A DNA stretch of 48,757 nt from SZUA-229 sp041589455 (GCA_041589455.1 JBFHVQ010000013.1:1-48757), one strand, 5' to 3'; shown: positions 16,206 to 25,269, counted from the stretch's first letter. Translations and numbers: made by a program. Notes: a model not told the origin generated them from the sequence alone.

Positions 16206-17738
16206 CTACCCCGGTACAGGCGCCTTAACCTTGAGCTTGCGATTAAGACCTTGTAAAACCTGAATTCGTTGTTGAAAGTCAATTAACCTGGGAAGTGACT
16301 TATCAATATCATTACGAGACTTAATCAACAAATCTAATTTTAGCCACAGATGATTTTCGATAATATCTGATAACTGACTCTGCAAAAGCTCATAATGTTT
16401 AACGATTTTCTCAATATCAATAACGACGCTATTAAGTTCATTTAGCTGGTTATCAACATAGTCACGACTAAAATAAAAATCTTCTACCAACGGTGTATAC
16501 ATTATTTTTTCAACCAGTCGATTTTGTGTATTGTTTATATAATTATGCACATCGACCCATCGCCCGTCGATATGAGTTTGCTTAAAACTCTTATCAAAAA
16601 AAACAGACTCTAGTTCCTGCAGTGTATAACCTTTTCCATCATTGGTTCTGTCATCATTACCAGGAGGAGCCAGATACAGTGTCTCACCGTTACGCTCAGC
16701 AAGTGTCACTCTTTGATGTTGTGTAGTTGGTTCACCTTCAGTATTTAAGTAAAGGTAATCACCATTAGAATTTTTCTTTTGATAAAATTTATTCACATCC
16801 TGGTCAAGTTGTGACTCCCAGGTTTTTACAAGTTTTTCAATACGTTGAATTGTTGGCTCTATATCCAGCTTGAGGTGATCGAGGAACCATTTATCAATTA
16901 TCTCTTTCTGTTGTGGTTCATTCCACAGGACATTAATTAATAGCAGACAGTCCAGATCTGTAATTGTACTCTGATCATTCGTACAGGCGCTCACCTGCAA
17001 CAGCGAAAATGACTTTTTCCAGCGACGATCTGATATATATATATCCTGAGTTGATAAGAACTGACGAAGACTGTGCAATAGAGACCGGGCATTATCATCA
17101 AGCTTGATACTGAGTGCTTGAGTTTGGATAGACTCTATATCTTTTGCCGTTAATGGCTTGAAATTTACCTCTTCATATTCATCTAACTGAACATCCAGTA
17201 ATAAATCAAACGAGTCATCACTCACCGGCTGTACATTAAACCTGACAAGAAAACGATCGTATAATGCCTCTAACTCTTCCTCATAAGGTAATTCGTTACT
17301 GGCTGCAATAACACTAATAAGCGGCACAGAGGTTCTCTCAGCACCATTATCAAATTCACGCTCATTCAGAAGCGTCAGAAGAGAATTTAGTATTGCGCTA
17401 TTGGCTTTGAATATTTCATCGATAAAAGCGATACCGGCTTCAGGTAAGTAACTGTCAGTCAGTCGATGGTATTTATCCTGCTCCAGTGCTTTGATCGACA
17501 ATGGACCAAACAGCTCTTCAGGCACTGAAAAACGCGTCAGCATTCGCTCAAAATAATTAACAGATTGAAATGCATGTTGAAGCTTTCGTGCTAACAAGCT
17601 TTTTGCCGTTCCGGGTGGCCCAAGCAATAGTAGATGCTCACCACTCAAAGCACTTAATAGTGAAAGCCTGACAGCTGAACTTCGCTCTATCAGGCCCTGC
17701 TCCATATGGGCACATATATTTTGAAGATTCTGCTGCAT
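16206..17738 (-). CDS. ravA: RavA-like MoxR-family AAA+ ATPase
   Basis: 510 residues, close to E. coli RavA (498). Walker A is GPPGTAKS at about residue 38; Walker B is AFIDEIFKAN with the MoxR-typical NSLLTLLNERE following; a sensor-1 ASN (IAASNELPYEEELEALYDRF) is present. The C-terminal half has the long helical and LARA-like insertions of RavA rather than the short C-terminus of other MoxR proteins. RavA-ViaA acts in E. coli as a chaperone-like pair linked to respiratory Fe-S complexes and aminoglycoside sensitivity; the same role here is inference. ATG 17738 is preceded by AGGGG at eight bases. First gene of the operon with viaA (1-base gap) and the J-domain gene. Confidence 0.82.
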   Translation of the reverse strand: MQQNLQNICAHMEQGLIERSSAVRLSLLSALSGEHLLLLGPPGTAKSLLARKLQHAFQSVNYFERMLTRFSVPEELFGPLSIKALEQDKYHRLTDSYLPEAGIAFIDEIFKANSAILNSLLTLLNEREFDNGAERTSVPLISVIAASNELPYEEELEALYDRFLVRFNVQPVSDDSFDLLLDVQLDEYEEVNFKPLTAKDIESIQTQALSIKLDDNARSLLHSLRQFLSTQDIYISDRRWKKSFSLLQVSACTNDQSTITDLDCLLLINVLWNEPQQKEIIDKWFLDHLKLDIEPTIQRIEKLVKTWESQLDQDVNKFYQKKNSNGDYLYLNTEGEPTTQHQRVTLAERNGETLYLAPPGNDDRTNDGKGYTLQELESVFFDKSFKQTHIDGRWVDVHNYINNTQNRLVEKIMYTPLVEDFYFSRDYVDNQLNELNSVVIDIEKIVKHYELLQSQLSDIIENHLWLKLDLLIKSRNDIDKSLPRLIDFQQRIQVLQGLNRKLKVKAPVPG

Positions 17739-17842
17739 ACCATATGCCCCTGGAAATAGTTACTACTATTATTCGTGGATATTACTAATACATTCAAACA
17801 TGAGATAAGCTCATATATGCATTATGCCCTTATGTGTACAAT

Positions 17843-17867
17843 ACTCTATACGCCATATAGAGTTTTT
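17843..17867. repeat. 8-bp inverted repeat followed by a short T run
   Basis: ACTCTATA and TATAGAGT flank a 5-base loop (CGCCA), and four T follow on the plus strand. It would look like a small plus-strand terminator, although no plus-strand gene is upstream of it; on the minus strand there is no T run. It sits between the end of the Fe-S/DmsC gene and the start of ravA, so it may instead act in the ravA promoter or end the nitrate-operon message inefficiently. Confidence 0.35.
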
Positions 17868-17923
17868 GTTCTTAATCAGATTTTAGCCTGAACCTATTCC
17901 TTACCAGTATAGTCGGTCGCAAA

Positions 17924-19741
17924 TTAGTGAGTATCTGCAATCACACCCGCCTGCACAACATTTGCCAGACCTGTCTCACGAGCATGCTCTTCAAAACCTT
18001 TATTCTTCCAGAAAAATGCACCCGGCATTGTTGTCGGAACAACCATAACGTAAAACATAGCGCGACTAACTAATGCCACCATAATGACACTGAGTGCAAG
18101 CGCTAACCAGGCAATTAAGATACTGGTTGACACCGTATCTACATACATCAGTGCTGCAACAGCTGCAATATTCAACATAAGCAGGATATTGCGCAGTCGA
18201 TACGTCTTACCAAATGTTGTTACCTGCTCATAATACGATACCGCACCTTCTCTGCCTTTCACATTAAGGTGTTTAGCATGGAAGTAATGACCTGCTGCTT
18301 CGATTAATAATCCAGCTGTCATTAATACAGCAACAATCTGTAAAAGATTATCGACAGGCTGCGCGTTGTACAAGAAGTATGGCGTAAAGAAAAGTCCAGT
18401 TAACAGGCCACCAAGCGTCAGCATATTTCCATAAAATGCCGTAAGCACCTGCCAGTGATTCCAGTATGGACGTGCTTCAATACGATATATTTTATGCATG
18501 AAATACAGTGCAATCGGGCCTGAAATCGCTGCCGCATAACCAAAGAATGTCGCAGCCTGTTGAGCCAGTTGCATATCAAACAGCGACGCCAGGAAATGCG
18601 CACCCAGCGTATTGAAAAACACGGCAATACCGGCGACTTCTCGACTGACTGGTGAATATTTCAGGTTATTAAACGCTCGGTAAAAACGATGTGGTTTGCC
18701 CAGATGCATTGTTGATAAAAACAGAGCTACCGCCTCAATTCCCAGCATTGCAAATAACATTGGTAAATAGGCAGAAGAACTAACAACACTTTGAATCGCT
18801 TCAATTCCGATTAGATTACCAATAAACATTAGCAGGAATGCGCCGATGACAGCCTGCGAAACCAGGGTAAAGATAACCAGCGGGTCTTCACGTGAACGCA
18901 GCTTGTTAAGACTCCAGCTCTGTTTAAAACCTTTTTTCTTATCTACAATCGGCTCATATTTACCCGACTTTTTATCTTTGTGATATTTCACTGCCATACT
19001 ATCCGTACGCGTCATTTCCATCGGCAAGGTACGGGTCTGTTGAAAACGGATATTCGGATTAGTGATATCGGTACGAGGAAAACCTGGAATTTCAGTTTTA
19101 GCCTGTTCACGATTTTCAGGCTTATTCTCGATAACACCAAAATTAAGCGCATTACCCAGACAGGCCGATACACAAGCTGGCTTCAAGCCAACTTCAAGAC
19201 GATCGACACACATATTACATTTACTTACCTGACCTTTAACGGGATCAAGTTGAGGTGCATTATAAGGGCAAACCCAGGTGCAGTATCCACAACCGAAACA
19301 GATATCCGGATCTTGTAACACTGCGCCGTATTCTGCAAATTTGGTATAGGCGCGAGTTGGACAACCTTTAAGACAGACCGGGTCATCACAATGGTTACAG
19401 GCCATAGAAATATTAACCCGCTTGAAGTCAGGATAAGTCCCGCCTTCTACATAACCCACCGAGCGAAATGCAATATGTGCCGGGTTATCATTTTTTTCAC
19501 TACAGGCAGCTTCACAGGCATGGCAACCAATACAGTTATCTGCGGTAAAGTGGAATCCGTGCTGTTTATAACGATTTGGATTTTCACCAATGCCTTCATC
19601 ACCATTAATGCGCAGGCTTTTACCATAAAGTTCACTAGACTCATCAACCGTTTGAATAGATCGGCCATACACATTTTTTTCATTATGTGTCTCGTCTTTC
19701 AAAAATGCATATTGTGGTTCGTCGTTTCTTACCTGGAACAT
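17924..19741 (-). CDS. Fused DmsB-like ferredoxin and DmsC-like membrane anchor
   Basis: 605 residues. Residues ~60-200 hold sixteen Cys in four 4Fe-4S groups (C70-73-76-80, C115-118-123-127, C148-151-154-158, C175-178-190-194), as in DmsB-type electron-transfer subunits. A linker (~205-290) leads to a DmsC-like quinol-oxidising membrane domain with about eight hydrophobic segments (~290-585). No Tat or Sec signal precedes the ferredoxin part, so the clusters should sit on the cytoplasmic side. Last gene after nirB-nirD-narB (90 bases after narB), it is the natural redox partner and membrane anchor of the nitrate reductase. The fusion of B and C subunits is the odd feature; two separate genes are the usual DmsABC design. 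Confidence 0.85.
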   Translation of the reverse strand: MFQVRNDEPQYAFLKDETHNEKNVYGRSIQTVDESSELYGKSLRINGDEGIGENPNRYKQHGFHFTADNCIGCHACEAACSEKNDNPAHIAFRSVGYVEGGTYPDFKRVNISMACNHCDDPVCLKGCPTRAYTKFAEYGAVLQDPDICFGCGYCTWVCPYNAPQLDPVKGQVSKCNMCVDRLEVGLKPACVSACLGNALNFGVIENKPENREQAKTEIPGFPRTDITNPNIRFQQTRTLPMEMTRTDSMAVKYHKDKKSGKYEPIVDKKKGFKQSWSLNKLRSREDPLVIFTLVSQAVIGAFLLMFIGNLIGIEAIQSVVSSSAYLPMLFAMLGIEAVALFLSTMHLGKPHRFYRAFNNLKYSPVSREVAGIAVFFNTLGAHFLASLFDMQLAQQAATFFGYAAAISGPIALYFMHKIYRIEARPYWNHWQVLTAFYGNMLTLGGLLTGLFFTPYFLYNAQPVDNLLQIVAVLMTAGLLIEAAGHYFHAKHLNVKGREGAVSYYEQVTTFGKTYRLRNILLMLNIAAVAALMYVDTVSTSILIAWLALALSVIMVALVSRAMFYVMVVPTTMPGAFFWKNKGFEEHARETGLANVVQAGVIADTH

Positions 19742-19831
19742 ATCTTATCTGCCTGGGGGTTACTTCTACCTGAAATAATGTCTAACTGGGAATTCCCGTT
19801 ACACGCTGCCTAATACAACATCGTTGAGTAA

Positions 19832-22015
19832 TTAGAACTCACGTGCTTCTAAATTACGTTGTGCCGCTTCTTTCTGATCTACCATCTCAATTCGCACAGC
19901 ATGCTGTTTAAACGCAGGCTGACGTGAATGAGGATCAAGTAAACCAAGTGTCAGGCGATTTACACAATCATGGAAATGGAATGGTATAAACACCATATCT
20001 CTTGGCATGCGCTGCGTGAGCTGCACCATTACCACCGCATCACCACGGCGCGAAACACAACGCACATAGGACTGATGCTCAATACCCAGCTCAGCAGCTG
20101 CGTCTGGATTCATTTCCATATAAGGCGTTGGTGAGTATTTATTCTGGTTACCAATTTTTCCGGTACGGGTTCGGGTATGAAAATGCTCCACCACTCGACC
20201 TGAGTTCAACCAGAATGGATAATCATCACAGGGACGTTCATTATTATCGATAAAAGGTAACGGGATAATTTTCGCTTTACCATCAGGGTATGGGAATTTT
20301 CCATCTGTATATAATCGCTGCGCGCCCTGCTCATCACCTTCACGACAGGGCCACTGTAAACCACGATTAGCTTCTATCTTGTCATAACTCATACCAGAGA
20401 TATCCAGGTTTCGTCCTTCACCCTTTGATAACTCTTTCATCTCTTCAAACATTTCTTCTGCATCTTCAGAGAAACGCATCTTCAGACCATTTTCAAAACG
20501 CTTGGCAAGGTTCGAGAAAATCCATAAATCAGGTTTTGAATCTGCATAGGGTTTTGCAACATTGGTTACTCGATTAACCCGGCGCTCGGTATTTGTGAAG
20601 CAGCCATTTTTTTCTGCCCAGATTGCAGCGGGTAGATACATATGTGCATACTGTGTTGTTTCAACATCTTCATATGCATCCTGCACCACCAGAAAATCGA
20701 GCTTTTCAAGTGTTTTACGAATACGCGCAGTGTTTGGCATAGAGGTCATTGGGTTTGTCGCAATTAACCACATGCCTTTAATTTGACCGGTTTCGATCGC
20801 CGGGAAAATATCTGTCTGAAACATGCCGCGTTTTTTCGGCAAAAACTCTGGATCAATACCCCAGAAATCTGCAATTTCCTGTCGGTGATCCGGGTTTTCC
20901 AGTACACGATAGCCTGGTAAGCCAGAACACGATGACCATTCACGTGTACCCATGGCATTACTCTGTCCGGTAATTGACAGACTGGTACCACCGGCTTTGC
21001 CGATATTGCCAGTAATCAGATTAAGATTATTAATACCAACCACACCATCAGAACCATGAGTGCTCTGGTTTATGCCCATGGTCCAAATTGACATCGCCTG
21101 GCCGGCTTTTGCATAAAGTCGTGCCACGTTACGAATAGTATCTTCATCAATGCCACAAATTTTTGAAGCACTAACCGGATCATATTCCTGAACGATGGCT
21201 TTAAATTCTTCAATACCATTCGTGTGTTTTTCGATGTAATCCATATCCGCTAGATCTTCATCAATAATCACATGGGCTAAAGCATTTAGCAGCACCACAT
21301 CCGTACCTGGATTAATTGCCAGATGCATATCGGCAAATTGCGCCAGCATTGTTACTCGTGGGTCGACAACAATCAGCGGGAACTTACGCTTCTCCATCGC
21401 CTCTTTCATACGCCAGTAAATAATGGGATGCTGTTCAGGCAGGTTAGAACCAAAAGCAATCAGGCAATCTGTATGCTCAAAGTCTTCATAACAGCCCGGA
21501 GGACCATCGGCACCAAATGAACGTTTATATCCAGATACCGCAGATGCCATACAAAGGGTTGTATTACCATCATAGTTATTGGTACCAATGGCACCACGCG
21601 TTAGTTTACCTAGCGCATAAAATTCTTCTGTCAGAATTTGACCGGTTGAAACAACAGCAAATGAATCACGGCCGTATTTGTTCTGGATACTTTTAATTTT
21701 ATCTGCCATGGCATCCAGTGCTGGATCCCATTCCGTTTCCTGGTATTCATCAATAATAGAGTTACGAACTAACGGCTTACTACCACGGCCTTCTGTTTTA
21801 AATAACTCATGCTCAAATATACCCTTGATACAAAGCTTGCCACGGTTAACGTCTGCGCCACCGACACCACGAGAAGATACCGCCTGACCTTCAGAATTAA
21901 TACCGACTTCAATTGAGCAACCTGTTGAACAGTAACCACAGGTGGTGTATTTCCACTCGACTACGCCTTTATCGGCAATTTTAATCGGGTTCTTTTTATT
22001 TCGGCCAAACAACAT
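19832..22015 (-). CDS. narB: Assimilatory-type molybdopterin nitrate reductase
   Basis: 727 residues, in the size range of the short NarB-type enzymes. The N-terminal 4Fe-4S motif is C26-C29-C33-C62 (TTCGYCSTGCS, GKLCIKG). The Mo ligand is Cys155 in TTLCMASAVSGYKRSFGADGPPGCYEDFE, as in NapA/NasA/NarB rather than the Asp of NarG. Bis-MGD contacts follow (GSNLPEQHP, WTMGINQSTHG, and the C-terminal GRVVEHFHTRTRTGK). No Tat signal is present, so it is cytoplasmic. It reduces nitrate to nitrite for NirBD. Unlike larger NasA forms it has no C-terminal 2Fe-2S or NasC-type module; the adjacent membrane-anchored Fe-S protein likely supplies electrons. The symbol is by type; nasA is also used. Confidence 0.87.
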   Translation of the reverse strand: MLFGRNKKNPIKIADKGVVEWKYTTCGYCSTGCSIEVGINSEGQAVSSRGVGGADVNRGKLCIKGIFEHELFKTEGRGSKPLVRNSIIDEYQETEWDPALDAMADKIKSIQNKYGRDSFAVVSTGQILTEEFYALGKLTRGAIGTNNYDGNTTLCMASAVSGYKRSFGADGPPGCYEDFEHTDCLIAFGSNLPEQHPIIYWRMKEAMEKRKFPLIVVDPRVTMLAQFADMHLAINPGTDVVLLNALAHVIIDEDLADMDYIEKHTNGIEEFKAIVQEYDPVSASKICGIDEDTIRNVARLYAKAGQAMSIWTMGINQSTHGSDGVVGINNLNLITGNIGKAGGTSLSITGQSNAMGTREWSSCSGLPGYRVLENPDHRQEIADFWGIDPEFLPKKRGMFQTDIFPAIETGQIKGMWLIATNPMTSMPNTARIRKTLEKLDFLVVQDAYEDVETTQYAHMYLPAAIWAEKNGCFTNTERRVNRVTNVAKPYADSKPDLWIFSNLAKRFENGLKMRFSEDAEEMFEEMKELSKGEGRNLDISGMSYDKIEANRGLQWPCREGDEQGAQRLYTDGKFPYPDGKAKIIPLPFIDNNERPCDDYPFWLNSGRVVEHFHTRTRTGKIGNQNKYSPTPYMEMNPDAAAELGIEHQSYVRCVSRRGDAVVMVQLTQRMPRDMVFIPFHFHDCVNRLTLGLLDPHSRQPAFKQHAVRIEMVDQKEAAQRNLEAREF

Positions 22016-22068
22016 CGCGGGGAGACTCCGTTATCGTTTAATGGGTTTATTAAAAACTTGATCAATAT

Positions 22069-22096
22069 GTCATTCCGGCAAAAATGCCGGAATGAC
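22069..22096. repeat. Intra-operon 12-bp stem-loop between nirD and narB
   Basis: GTCATTCCGGCA and TGCCGGAATGAC form a perfect 12-bp stem with a four-base loop. No T run follows on the coding (minus) strand, so it is not a standard terminator. It lies in the 94-base gap after nirD. It could stabilise the nirBD message, act as a partial attenuator, or be one copy of a dispersed REP-like repeat; there is no second copy that I can see in the window. Confidence 0.7.
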
Positions 22097-22109
22097 GGAG
22101 TTATAATAA

Positions 22110-22421
22110 TTATTTAATATCCAGGAAGATCTTATCGCCTTCCAGCTTTACATCATACTTACCCGTACAACCTTCATCAGGTCCCTGTGCTTCACCAGAT
22201 TCAAGCGAAATGCGCCAGTTGTGTAATGGGCACGTTACTGTATTTTCAGACACAATACCTTGTGACAGAGGACCTTGCTTATGTGGACATGAGTCACGCA
22301 ATGCAAAAATGCCGTCGTTGTTATTTCTAAAAACAGCGATATCACCATTTGGTGTTTCAACGACACGTGCACCCAGTTTAGGGATATCTTCAATAGTGCC
22401 TACTTCTACCCAGTTCGCCAT
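22110..22421 (-). CDS. nirD: Nitrite reductase small subunit NirD, Rieske-type
   Basis: 103 residues with the ATG at 22421, chosen because AGAAGG lies eight bases upstream; the frame is open to 22454 but that start has no site. The protein is a Rieske fold with complete ligands: SCPHKQG and CPLHNW, i.e. C-x-H and C-x2-H, so it should bind a 2Fe-2S cluster. E. coli NirD has lost these residues, so this one belongs to the NasE-like cluster-bearing group. It is the small subunit of the NADH-dependent nitrite reductase whose large subunit is encoded 67 bases upstream. Confidence 0.87.
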   Translation of the reverse strand: MANWVEVGTIEDIPKLGARVVETPNGDIAVFRNNNDGIFALRDSCPHKQGPLSQGIVSENTVTCPLHNWRISLESGEAQGPDEGCTGKYDVKLEGDKIFLDIK

Positions 22422-22488
22422 GTTTGTTACCTTCTCTAAATTTTTTAAATACACCCTGCCTAAACAGGCAGGGCTGATTACTGTGTGA

Positions 22489-24927
22489 TTAGCTTATAAC
22501 TTTCAGTGGAATGTACTGAGCTGTGTCACGACCATCGGTAGAACGCATCTTCCATGGATCGATCTGTGTTTCGTTCTCTTCCTGTGAAATCTTAAAGCGT
22601 TCTGCCAGCTCTTTACGCTTTTCAGCATTCTCAACCACAATATCCTGCACGTAAGAGAAACCAACACGCTCAATCCATGGTGCAGTACGCTCCATATAAC
22701 GTGCTTCTTCACGATACAGCTGAGTAAATGCGGCACAGTATTCCAGTACTTCTTCTTCTGTATCAACTTTACAAAGCAGATCAGTTGCTCGTACCTTGAT
22801 ACCACCATTACCACCGATATGTAATTCATAACCTGAATCCACACAAACCACACCGAAGTCTTTAATGGTTGCTTCTGCACAGTTACGTGGACAACCTGAT
22901 GCGGCCATCTTGAATTTGTGCGGCATCCATGAACCCCAGGTCATCTTCTCAAGCTTGATACCAATCGCTGTTGAATCCTGTGTACCAAAACGACACCACT
23001 CTTTACCAACGCAGGTCTTCACTGTACGGAGCGACTTACCATAAGCATGACCAGATACCAGGCCACGATCATTCAGGTCTTTCCAGACATGGGGCAACTG
23101 CTCTTTAGTCACACCGTATAAACCAATACGCTGACCACCGGTAACGTGTACTGTTTCCAGACCATACTTCTCTGCTACATCTGCAATCGCACGCAGCTCG
23201 TTAGGTGTTGTCATACCACCCCACATACGAGGAATAACTGAGTAAGTACCGTCTTTCTGGATATTGGCGTGAATACGCTCGTTAACAAAACGTGACTGTG
23301 GGTCATCGTTGTATTCTTTAGGCCAGCTACTTAACAGGTAGTAGTTCAGTGATGTACGACATGCCGCACAACCATCTGATGTCTTCCAGTTTAATTTTTC
23401 AAATACTTCAGGAATTGAAGTCAGTTTCTGCGTAACAATCTGCTCACGCACATAGTCGTGAGTATGTGTAGTACAGCCACATAAAGGCTTGGCTTCAGGT
23501 GCTGCATAGTCACCACCTAATGTTGCTTCAAGTAACTGCTCTACCAGACCAGTACAGGAACCACATGAAGATGATGCTTTAGTGTGTGCACGCACATCGT
23601 CCAGTGTGAACAGGCCTTTTTCTGTAATCGCATTAACTACATCACACTTCTTAACACCGTTACAACCACAGATTTCTGCGTCGTCCGGCATCGCTGCGGC
23701 AACATTTCCACCATGACCTGAGTCACCTAGGTGCGCCTGACCAAACATCAGTGCATCGCGAATATCAGTAATATTTGTGCCTTCGCGCATTAACTGGAAG
23801 TACCAAGCACCATCAATGGTATCGCCGTATAAAACAGCACCCAGAATTTTCTCGTCTTTAATAACAATCTTTTTATAAACACCACGACTGGCATCTCTTA
23901 CGACGATATCCTCTGTCGTTTCATCACCCATAAAGTCACCCGCTGAGAACAGATCAATACCTGTTACTTTCAGTTTGGTTGAGGTGATAGAACCTTCATA
24001 AATACCGATACCGAATTCAGCAAGGTGGTTAGCACACACTTTTGCCATTTCGAATAATGGCGCAACCAGTCCGTAGGTTAAACCACGGTGCTCAATACAT
24101 TCACCGATCGCATAAATTTTTGGATCGTAAGTTTGCAGCGTGTCATTAACCACAATGCCACGCTCACAATGCAGACCAATTTTCTTGGCAAGTTCAATAT
24201 TCGGGCGAATACCTACCGCCATAACAACCAGATCAGCTTCTTCTTCCGAACCATCTTCAAAGATAACTTTTTCAACTTTTCCGTTACCCTGAATTTCAGA
24301 AGTCGATGCTTTCATCTTGAACTTCATACCCTGAGCTTCCAGAGAGTTCTTCAACATCTCACCAGAAACTTCATCCATCTGACGTTCCATTAACCAGTCC
24401 ATCAAATGTACAACAGTTACATCCATACCCTGCTTGATCAGGCCATTCGCTGCTTCCAGACCTAACAGACCACCACCGATAACCACTGCTTTCTTCTTCG
24501 TTTTAGAAGCATCAAGCATAATGTCAACATCATGAATATCACGGAAGCCAATAACACCTGGCAGATCATGACCTGGAACAGGAATAATGAAAGGATATGA
24601 ACCTGTTGAGATCAACAGACGATCATATTCAACTTTGCTACCATCATCAGCGGTTACTGTACATGCGGTTCGATCAACATCTGTAACCGTGACACCTTTA
24701 TGTAAGGTAATGTTATTGTCCTTATACCACTGCTCATCATTCAGCATGATTTCGTCAATGGCTTTTTCACCACATAACACAGGAGATAGAAGAATTCGGT
24801 TATAGTTACCATAAGGTTCTGAACCGAACACGGTGATATCGTATTTTTCTGGTGCCAGCTCAAGCAGCTCTTCAACGGTACGCATACCTGCCATACCATT
24901 ACCAATTACGACCAGTTTTTCTTTCAT
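22489..24927 (-). CDS. nirB: Assimilatory nitrite reductase large subunit NirB
   Basis: 812 residues. An FAD/NADH oxidoreductase unit (GNGMAGMRTVEEL near the start, GGGLLGLEAANGL about residue 152, then the TYDPKIYAIGEC region) is followed by two BFD-like 2Fe-2S segments (CGCNGVKKC...CGSC and CGC...GCAAC) and the sulfite/nitrite reductase domain, in which C-x5-C (CVGKEWC) and C-x3-C (CPRNC) hold the 4Fe-4S-sirohaem centre. The enzyme reduces nitrite to ammonium with NADH in the cytoplasm. The ATG at 24927 has GGAG eight bases upstream. First gene of the nirB-nirD-narB-DmsBC operon, behind a sigma-54 promoter match. Confidence 0.93.
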   Translation of the reverse strand: MKEKLVVIGNGMAGMRTVEELLELAPEKYDITVFGSEPYGNYNRILLSPVLCGEKAIDEIMLNDEQWYKDNNITLHKGVTVTDVDRTACTVTADDGSKVEYDRLLISTGSYPFIIPVPGHDLPGVIGFRDIHDVDIMLDASKTKKKAVVIGGGLLGLEAANGLIKQGMDVTVVHLMDWLMERQMDEVSGEMLKNSLEAQGMKFKMKASTSEIQGNGKVEKVIFEDGSEEEADLVVMAVGIRPNIELAKKIGLHCERGIVVNDTLQTYDPKIYAIGECIEHRGLTYGLVAPLFEMAKVCANHLAEFGIGIYEGSITSTKLKVTGIDLFSAGDFMGDETTEDIVVRDASRGVYKKIVIKDEKILGAVLYGDTIDGAWYFQLMREGTNITDIRDALMFGQAHLGDSGHGGNVAAAMPDDAEICGCNGVKKCDVVNAITEKGLFTLDDVRAHTKASSSCGSCTGLVEQLLEATLGGDYAAPEAKPLCGCTTHTHDYVREQIVTQKLTSIPEVFEKLNWKTSDGCAACRTSLNYYLLSSWPKEYNDDPQSRFVNERIHANIQKDGTYSVIPRMWGGMTTPNELRAIADVAEKYGLETVHVTGGQRIGLYGVTKEQLPHVWKDLNDRGLVSGHAYGKSLRTVKTCVGKEWCRFGTQDSTAIGIKLEKMTWGSWMPHKFKMAASGCPRNCAEATIKDFGVVCVDSGYELHIGGNGGIKVRATDLLCKVDTEEEVLEYCAAFTQLYREEARYMERTAPWIERVGFSYVQDIVVENAEKRKELAERFKISQEENETQIDPWKMRSTDGRDTAQYIPLKVIS

Positions 24928-24975
24928 GTAGGTGACTCCATAGATGGGGCAAATTCAATACTCGATCTGCATTAT

Positions 24976-24991
24976 GCATTTACTATGCCAA
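24976..24991 (-). promoter_or_regulatory. Sigma-54 promoter for nirB operon
   Basis: Reading leftward, TTGGCATAGTAAATGC places GG (-24) and GC (-12) exactly 12 bases apart, as RpoN requires, and keeps TTGGCA and the TGC of the consensus YTGGCAC-N5-TTGCW. Predicted transcription start is near 24964, 37 bases before the nirB ATG. An NtrC-like site centred at 25085 is about 121 bases upstream of that start. Confidence 0.72.
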
Positions 24992-25076
24992 GTATTATTA
25001 ATCGCTCTATCTATATGTTATTATTGAGAATATTTATAGGTACAGAAAAATATCCGACCTAGAGAAGCACTAAAAC

Positions 25077-25093
25077 TGCACCATAATAGCGCA
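25077..25093. promoter_or_regulatory. NtrC-like enhancer site (nirB side)
   Basis: TGCAC, 7 bases, GCGCA is a 17-base dyad differing by one base from the NtrC pattern TGCAC-N7-GTGCA. It lies about 121 bases upstream of the predicted nirB start. It also overlaps the first of the GCACTATA-like repeats, so binding by another factor is possible. Confidence 0.5.
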
Positions 25094-25261
25094 CTATAAC
25101 CGTCTCGCACTATATTACAGCACATAATTTAATACTAATATTAACTGCGACTCTGAATTATAGTACTCAATACCTCTAAAAATAAGTACTAAGAGACATA
25201 ACGCACTATAATCTAGCATCAATACAGTGCTTGCACCCAATACCCGTCAGTTTGCACTATA
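25078..25261. repeat. Four direct GCACTATA repeats in the nirB-narK control region
   Basis: Exact GCACTATA occurs at 25091, 25107, 25203 and 25254, all in the same orientation, with near copies GCACCATAA at 25078 and GCACATAAT at 25121. The last exact copy forms the left half of the NtrC-like dyad at 25253-25269. They may be NtrC half-sites or the target of another nitrogen regulator. Confidence 0.5.
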
Positions 25262-25269
25262 TACGTGCA
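25253..25269. promoter_or_regulatory. NtrC-like enhancer site (narK side)
   Basis: TGCAC, 7 bases, GTGCA is a perfect match in both half-sites and spacing to the enterobacterial NtrC site pattern. Its centre (25261) is about 111 bases upstream of the predicted sigma-54 start of narK, a typical enhancer distance. Confidence 0.68.

Noticed and set aside
16205..16282. Longer start for the ViaA-like protein (16282)
   Set aside because: It would overlap ravA by 77 bases; GTG 16204 directly after the ravA stop fits better.
17843..17867. Terminator of the nitrate operon
   Set aside because: The T run is on the wrong strand for genes that are transcribed leftward, so I list it only as an inverted repeat.
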